A stretch of DNA of 64,000 nt from Adineta steineri (Eukaryota; Rotifera; Eurotatoria; Adinetida; Adinetidae). Both the position numbers and the translations under genes were made by a program. Location of the stretch: positions 172,280 through 236,279 of the forward strand of contig CAJNOI010000103.1 of assembly GCA_905250115.1 (NCBI GenBank), in the 5' to 3' direction. The notes under the pieces are model-generated. The model was not told where the DNA came from and did not search any database. It worked only from the letters and a program-made list of their open reading frames with translations. Below are positions 59,571 through 64,000 of this stretch, piece by piece (within the stretch, counting starts at the first letter, position 1; the number at the start of each line of letters is the position of its first letter).

Positions 59571-62130
59571 TTAAAAATTATTGTTATTAATATTTTTGTT
59601 TGCTTGAAAACGATAAGATTTTTGTAAATATTTTATTGTATGACGTCGATGACATTGACAACGAAGTATACTAGCAAATGTTCGTCGAAATGTTCCATTA
59701 CATAAAGCATATAGCATTGGGCTAAATTAAAAGTATTTTAATAAAACACAAGATAAAACTTTAAAAATTCTTTACTTTATGGTTGAATTAACATAACATA
59801 ACATATAACCAAAACGTTCCCAATACATTGGAAAACCATGTGAGAATATATCTGGTTTTATAGTTGATATAATTATATTTGTATTATAAGGCAGCCATGT
59901 TACAATAAAAGCAATTAAAATAGCACTATAAAAGAAGAAACGTAGGATAGAAAAATAAAAAAAAATTGCTTTTAACCTTAATGTTTTAGCAGCTTTTTGA
60001 TCTTTTATTTTTTCTATACGTCTTTTAACTGTTTTAACACTTTCATTTGTTTGAGATTTTGGTGTTGTTGACGATTTATTAGATCCAAGTGCTCCATTTG
60101 ATGATTGTTTATTACTAATAATTGTATATTTTTCATTGAGATGGCGTGCTGGTTGTTGATCATTCAATGATAAAGATGGTACGACATTTATATAATTACG
60201 ACTAGATGATCGTCGCCAACTATTATTGTGAGTATAATTTGTTGGATGAGGAGTTGGAAGTGATACTGTTGTTTGACCACGTAATCTTGATTCAACATAT
60301 TCAATATCTTTATCAATAGTGTTAATTAATTGACGATTTTGTTGTTGTTGTTGCTGTTGTTGAGAAAGACAATCTTCGGATGTTGATGATAATGAATGAT
60401 AACATGGATGAGTTTCATATTGTGTTGATTTTTGTTGTTGTTGTTGTTCTTGATCACTAATAGATTCTGTTGATAATGGTTGATCACATCGACGAATCCA
60501 TGGATCAGTAGCTGGAATTACTTTTATTTGTTCTAATATATGAGCAATAACATTTGATTTATCATTAATAAAAACATATTTTACCGTTATTATTTGATAT
60601 CGAATAAGAATCAGTTAAATTTTGATCGATAGTTGGAGATATTACAGGGCGAATTTCACTTGAAGATTCATCATCATCATCTTTAGTTTGTTCGGATTGT
60701 GTACCATTACAATTTCTTAGTTATAGACAAATAATTAATACCAAATTAATTTATTAGAATTTCAACAAAAAAAAACTAAATATTTACTTACAAAAGAATG
60801 AATACTTTATAAATTATATATTTTAAATTGTTGACTATAAACAATCCTATTTCTATTCTCTTGTCTATATATGCACGCGAGTATATATATATATTTAAGT
60901 TTCTATTGAAACTATGTGTTTTCGAAAGCTTATTTGAGAGGATGTCATTCTATATTCTGTCGTCATTTCCTGTCCAATGCACACACGCACATGTCAAATA
61001 AATATTACTACAAGAAAATATTTATGATATTCTATAATATAATCATATGTATGCATATAAATAACTTTAAAAACAATTACCTCTTCCAACAAAAACAACA
61101 ATTATTATTAAAAGTATGAATAAATTTATTTTGTTTTTTAGTATTTGATAAAATTAAATTTTTATTTGTGGAATTTTGTATTGATAAAATTCTTCCATGA
61201 GATCGATTTGAATCTGTTGATATACTTTCATCTTGTTCAATACCTGATGTTGTTCCAATAATACTTAAATTTTTTGTTAAACCACCACCATTTGGATTGG
61301 AATTTGTTGGTGTTATTGTTTGTGATATTGAACTATGATGTTGAGCTTGTAAAAGATGTAATTCTTTACGACGTTTAACTGTTTCACGATAAATACGAAA
61401 ATAAAGTAAACACATTAATGTAACGGGTAAATAAAAAGCAGCAATTGCTGTTGGAATTGCCACTATAAAAACAAACATATATGTATTGTTAATCATTTGA
61501 ATAAATGATTTTTCTTGCCTGTAGCTTTTGAAGCAAATGGTAATCGACATTCACCTGGTGGTAAACTTTTATCGAATAATGGCCAAGCCCAAATCCACTA
61601 CAAAACAAAATTCCTTTTTTTTTTTATTTATTTATTTTTATTTTAGTTACCGGTGTCCATATAAGACATGATATAGCCCATCCACAGCCAATCATAAGTG
61701 ATACACGTTTTGGTGTTCGCTTTGATCGATATGTTAATGGTCTTGTAATAGAAAAATATCGATCAAAACATATAAGTAAAAGATTAGCAACTGATGCATT
61801 TGACATTGTATAATCTACACTAAGCCATACTTCACATAAAAATTGATCAAATGGCCAACGATCTTGTTCAAAAAATGTAAAAAATATTGGCATAGAAAAA
61901 CATCCAATTGTAAAATCAGCAATAGCAAGTGATAATAAAAAATAATTTGTTACGGTACGTAATTGTTTATTAATACGAAATGATATTAAAACAAGTAAAT
62001 TACCAACTGTTGTTAAGAAAGATAAAATTGACCCACCAACTATAATAAGAATTGTTTTATACAATGTACCTGAAGAACCTATATCTGATGTACAATTATT
62101 ATACAAGAAACAGGAATTATGTTCAGACAT
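59571..62130 (-). CDS. muscarinic acetylcholine receptor
   Basis: Seven exons, 62130-61651, 61597-61519, 61462-61081, 60715-60585, 60532-59977, 59925-59776 and 59721-59571, give 642 residues. TM1 has [11 protein letters not shown]3 has the muscarinic block [20 protein letters not shown], including the ligand-binding Asp and an intact DRY. It continues [15 protein letters not shown]. Loop 2 has [11 protein letters not shown]5 [20 protein letters not shown]. The third cytoplasmic loop is very long (about 340 residues), with Ser-rich and two poly-Gln stretches, and ends [21 protein letters not shown], carrying the TM6 Asn of muscarinic receptors. TM7 ends [14 protein letters not shown]. The receptor couples acetylcholine to G proteins; Gq versus Gi class cannot be told safely. 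Intron 2 begins with GC instead of GT. A TTATTTTAG acceptor-like site directly abuts the ATG. Confidence 0.95.
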
Positions 62131-64000
62131 CTAAAATAAAATGAATAATAAATACTCTCTTTTGGTTCAGAATTAATTGATTATTATTTAAGAGGAATTC
62201 TAAGAATATTTATATACATTGTTAGAAATAAAGAAGTATGTAGGAAAGAATAAGAGAAAAGAAGAAAACTCATATTTGCATTTAGATGAACAAGACAACA
62301 TAATCACATCTTGTCTATATTGTTTTCGAATATTTTGGTAAAAACTACATCAAATCAATTTACAAATATAGATAAGAAAATATGTCTATCTCTTAAAAAA
62401 ATATATATGACAATAGAGTATTAATATCATAATAGATATTTTATTATTGCATTAAGATAATGTTTTTTTTTCTCACTTTCTTCTTCTTCTTCTTCATAAA
62501 ATTATCATTCACTATAATAACGATGATAAGATGTTTTGATTGAATAAATATTACGGAAAGTAGTACACTTGAAGGAAAAGAAGAGAAAAGAAATCGATAT
62601 TCAACTATGAAGACTGATAAATCAATCGTTGTCATCATCTAATTATATATGAAACTGTCTATTTCACTATGCAATCGATAAGAACAAAAGAAAGAGAGAA
62701 AAGTAGAAAGATTTTCTCGCTTTCCGAATGCCATTAAGACCAGACGAATATTTTTTTGGTAATTATTTTTTTCTTCTTGGTGATATTTACTCAAACAGAT
62801 CTTCCGTTACTAATCCTTTTTTTTTGCACAAATATTTCTTTAGTAAATGACAGAAACCTCTAGTAAATACAATTGGCTATACTCTTATACTATTATAATG
62901 TTTTCAAGAATTGATTCCTTTTTCATCCGATAACTAGTATTTCTATGACTTTTGACTTGTTTATAATACATGTCTGTTTTGCTTTTTACCCTTTCGGTAC
63001 ACTTAAAAGCCTATCAATATACAATTATCTGAGATTGCACGTTAAAAGATATGTCTTTGTCTGTCAACAGGCATATCGACACCTCATTCATTATTCTATA
63101 AACAGAAAATATTTTTTTTTTGTACCCGGAAATAGTGTGAACATCATACAATCATCAATGATGTAAGTGTTAACGTAATAGAAAAGATACGTAATCATGT
63201 ATATATATTAACAGACACTTCTTTCGATAAGATAAACTCACCGATCTAACAAAAAAATAATCATTTTGGTTTGTGTTCTTCATGCTGACAGCTTTCATCT
63301 CGTAACTTGATCTAATTTGATAATACCAACAAGGACTGCATTATTCTACTTCAAATGTAAAGAAGAAATAAAAGAAAGAAAACGATAAATAGGAGAGAGA
63401 GAGAGTGAGAGAGAGAGAAAAATCTTTTTTTTTTTGAGTATCAAGACCTAAGCACATTTTAATAGTTAGTAACAATGTTTGATTTGTGTGACTCGAGAAC
63501 GGAAATATTTTATATATTCATATCTATTACATATTGATTCGGTAATGATACACTTATTATTTTTAATATATGTAAAAAATAAATTTCTTTTATTGAGAGT
63601 TATTCAGTATACGTCAATAAATTTATATATTAAGATTATTATCAACATAAAAATACATTTATTAGAGTATTTTTGCTTATAGATATGCGCTTGATTTCAT
63701 TATAGAGAATAATTTATCAATTTGAAGATCAATATTTGATAATAACATAACAAAATAGTTAATGCTTGAAATAGCAAACAAAAGTGTTAACTATCTGATA
63801 GTAATTTGACAACATATTTCTTTGAAAAAAATGTTGATTGATAGTTATTTACACTTAATAATCGATCATTTATGAACAAACAAAGATTTTTGTCTCTCTC
63901 TCTTTTTGATTATATTTCTATATGATAATAACTGACAACAACAATAATGAGAAATCTTACATATACATAGTTGCCAATTCTGTCTTTATGAATTTTCTGT
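62131..64000. other. upstream region of the muscarinic receptor, 1.9 kb, no gene seen
   Basis: AT-rich to the window end, with TTC runs at 62476-62496 and a GA repeat. Frames are short and random in composition. It probably holds the receptor promoter and possibly 5' noncoding exons. Confidence 0.4.
63393..63420. repeat. (GA)n microsatellite
   Basis: About fourteen GA units with one TG interruption, followed by A- and T-runs. Confidence 0.9.

Noticed and set aside
61519-61550. Apparent coding start of a separate protein in the middle of the muscarinic gene
   Set aside because: It reads exon 2 bases in another frame and then through the GC-AG intron. The conserved receptor blocks require the intron to be removed.
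62945-63682. Two plus-strand frames of about 70 codons near the window end
   Set aside because: I/Y/F/L-rich random composition and no splice partners; they lie upstream of the muscarinic receptor on the other strand.
1-64000. CRISPR arrays, insertion sequences, bacterial operons or viral genes
   Set aside because: All supported genes are animal genes with spliceosomal introns. No direct-repeat arrays, transposase, integrase or capsid blocks were seen.

Overview
This window is nuclear DNA from a small invertebrate animal. It is strongly AT-rich. Its genes are cut by many introns of about 50-60 bases with GT/AG ends, and the products are typical of animals: a muscarinic acetylcholine receptor, cortactin, a CASKIN-type ankyrin/SH3/SAM scaffold, tetraspanin, TMEM231, NPRL2, an RNF19-type E3 ligase, inositol hexakisphosphate kinase and selenoprotein F. 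The compact genes, the very short introns and the 3'-splice-site-like sequences just before many start codons would fit a bdelloid rotifer such as Adineta or Rotaria. That assignment is inference; no marker in the window proves it.

Layout. 0.4-7.3 kb: a propeller/mucin-type receptor (-), a tetraspanin (-), a FAM43-like PTB protein (+) and TMEM231 (-). 8.0-10.0 kb: IP6 kinase (+). 12.4-13.7 kb: a class A GPCR (-). 14.9-16.9 kb: NPRL2 (+). 16.9-20.9 kb: about 4 kb with no gene I can support. 21.1-25.6 kb: three tandem intronless genes for B-box-like zinc finger/coiled-coil/SPRY-like proteins (-); a fourth copy lies alone at 42.5-43.6 kb (+). 28.2-31.8 kb: CASKIN-like (+). 32.6-34.0 kb: TLCD4-like (+). 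35.3-40.1 kb: two unrecognised proteins and a small secreted beta/gamma-crystallin-like protein (-). 45.6-48.2 kb: RNF19-like RBR ligase (+). 49.2-51.7 kb: a large secreted glycosidase-like protein (+). 52.7-53.6 kb: a short protein made around the NCOA6 N-terminal domain (+). 54.6-57.3 kb: cortactin (-). 58.0-58.7 kb: selenoprotein F with its in-frame TGA and a recognisable SECIS element (+). 59.6-62.1 kb: muscarinic receptor (-). The last 1.9 kb holds no gene I can support.

The genes do not form an operon-like pathway. They are a mix of signalling (muscarinic receptor, orphan GPCR, IP6K), nutrient sensing (NPRL2 in GATOR1), cytoskeleton and synapse (cortactin, CASKIN), cilium (TMEM231), ER quality control (selenoprotein F, RNF19-like) and secreted or surface proteins. 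The strongest findings are the selenocysteine gene, whose true reading frame runs through a TGA, the lineage-restricted-looking B-box/SPRY family, a GC-rich 74-nt hairpin at 32.05 kb, and recurrent acceptor-like sites at start codons that would suit spliced-leader trans-splicing. Exon boundaries were read by eye from splice consensus and frame continuity and may be off by a few bases.
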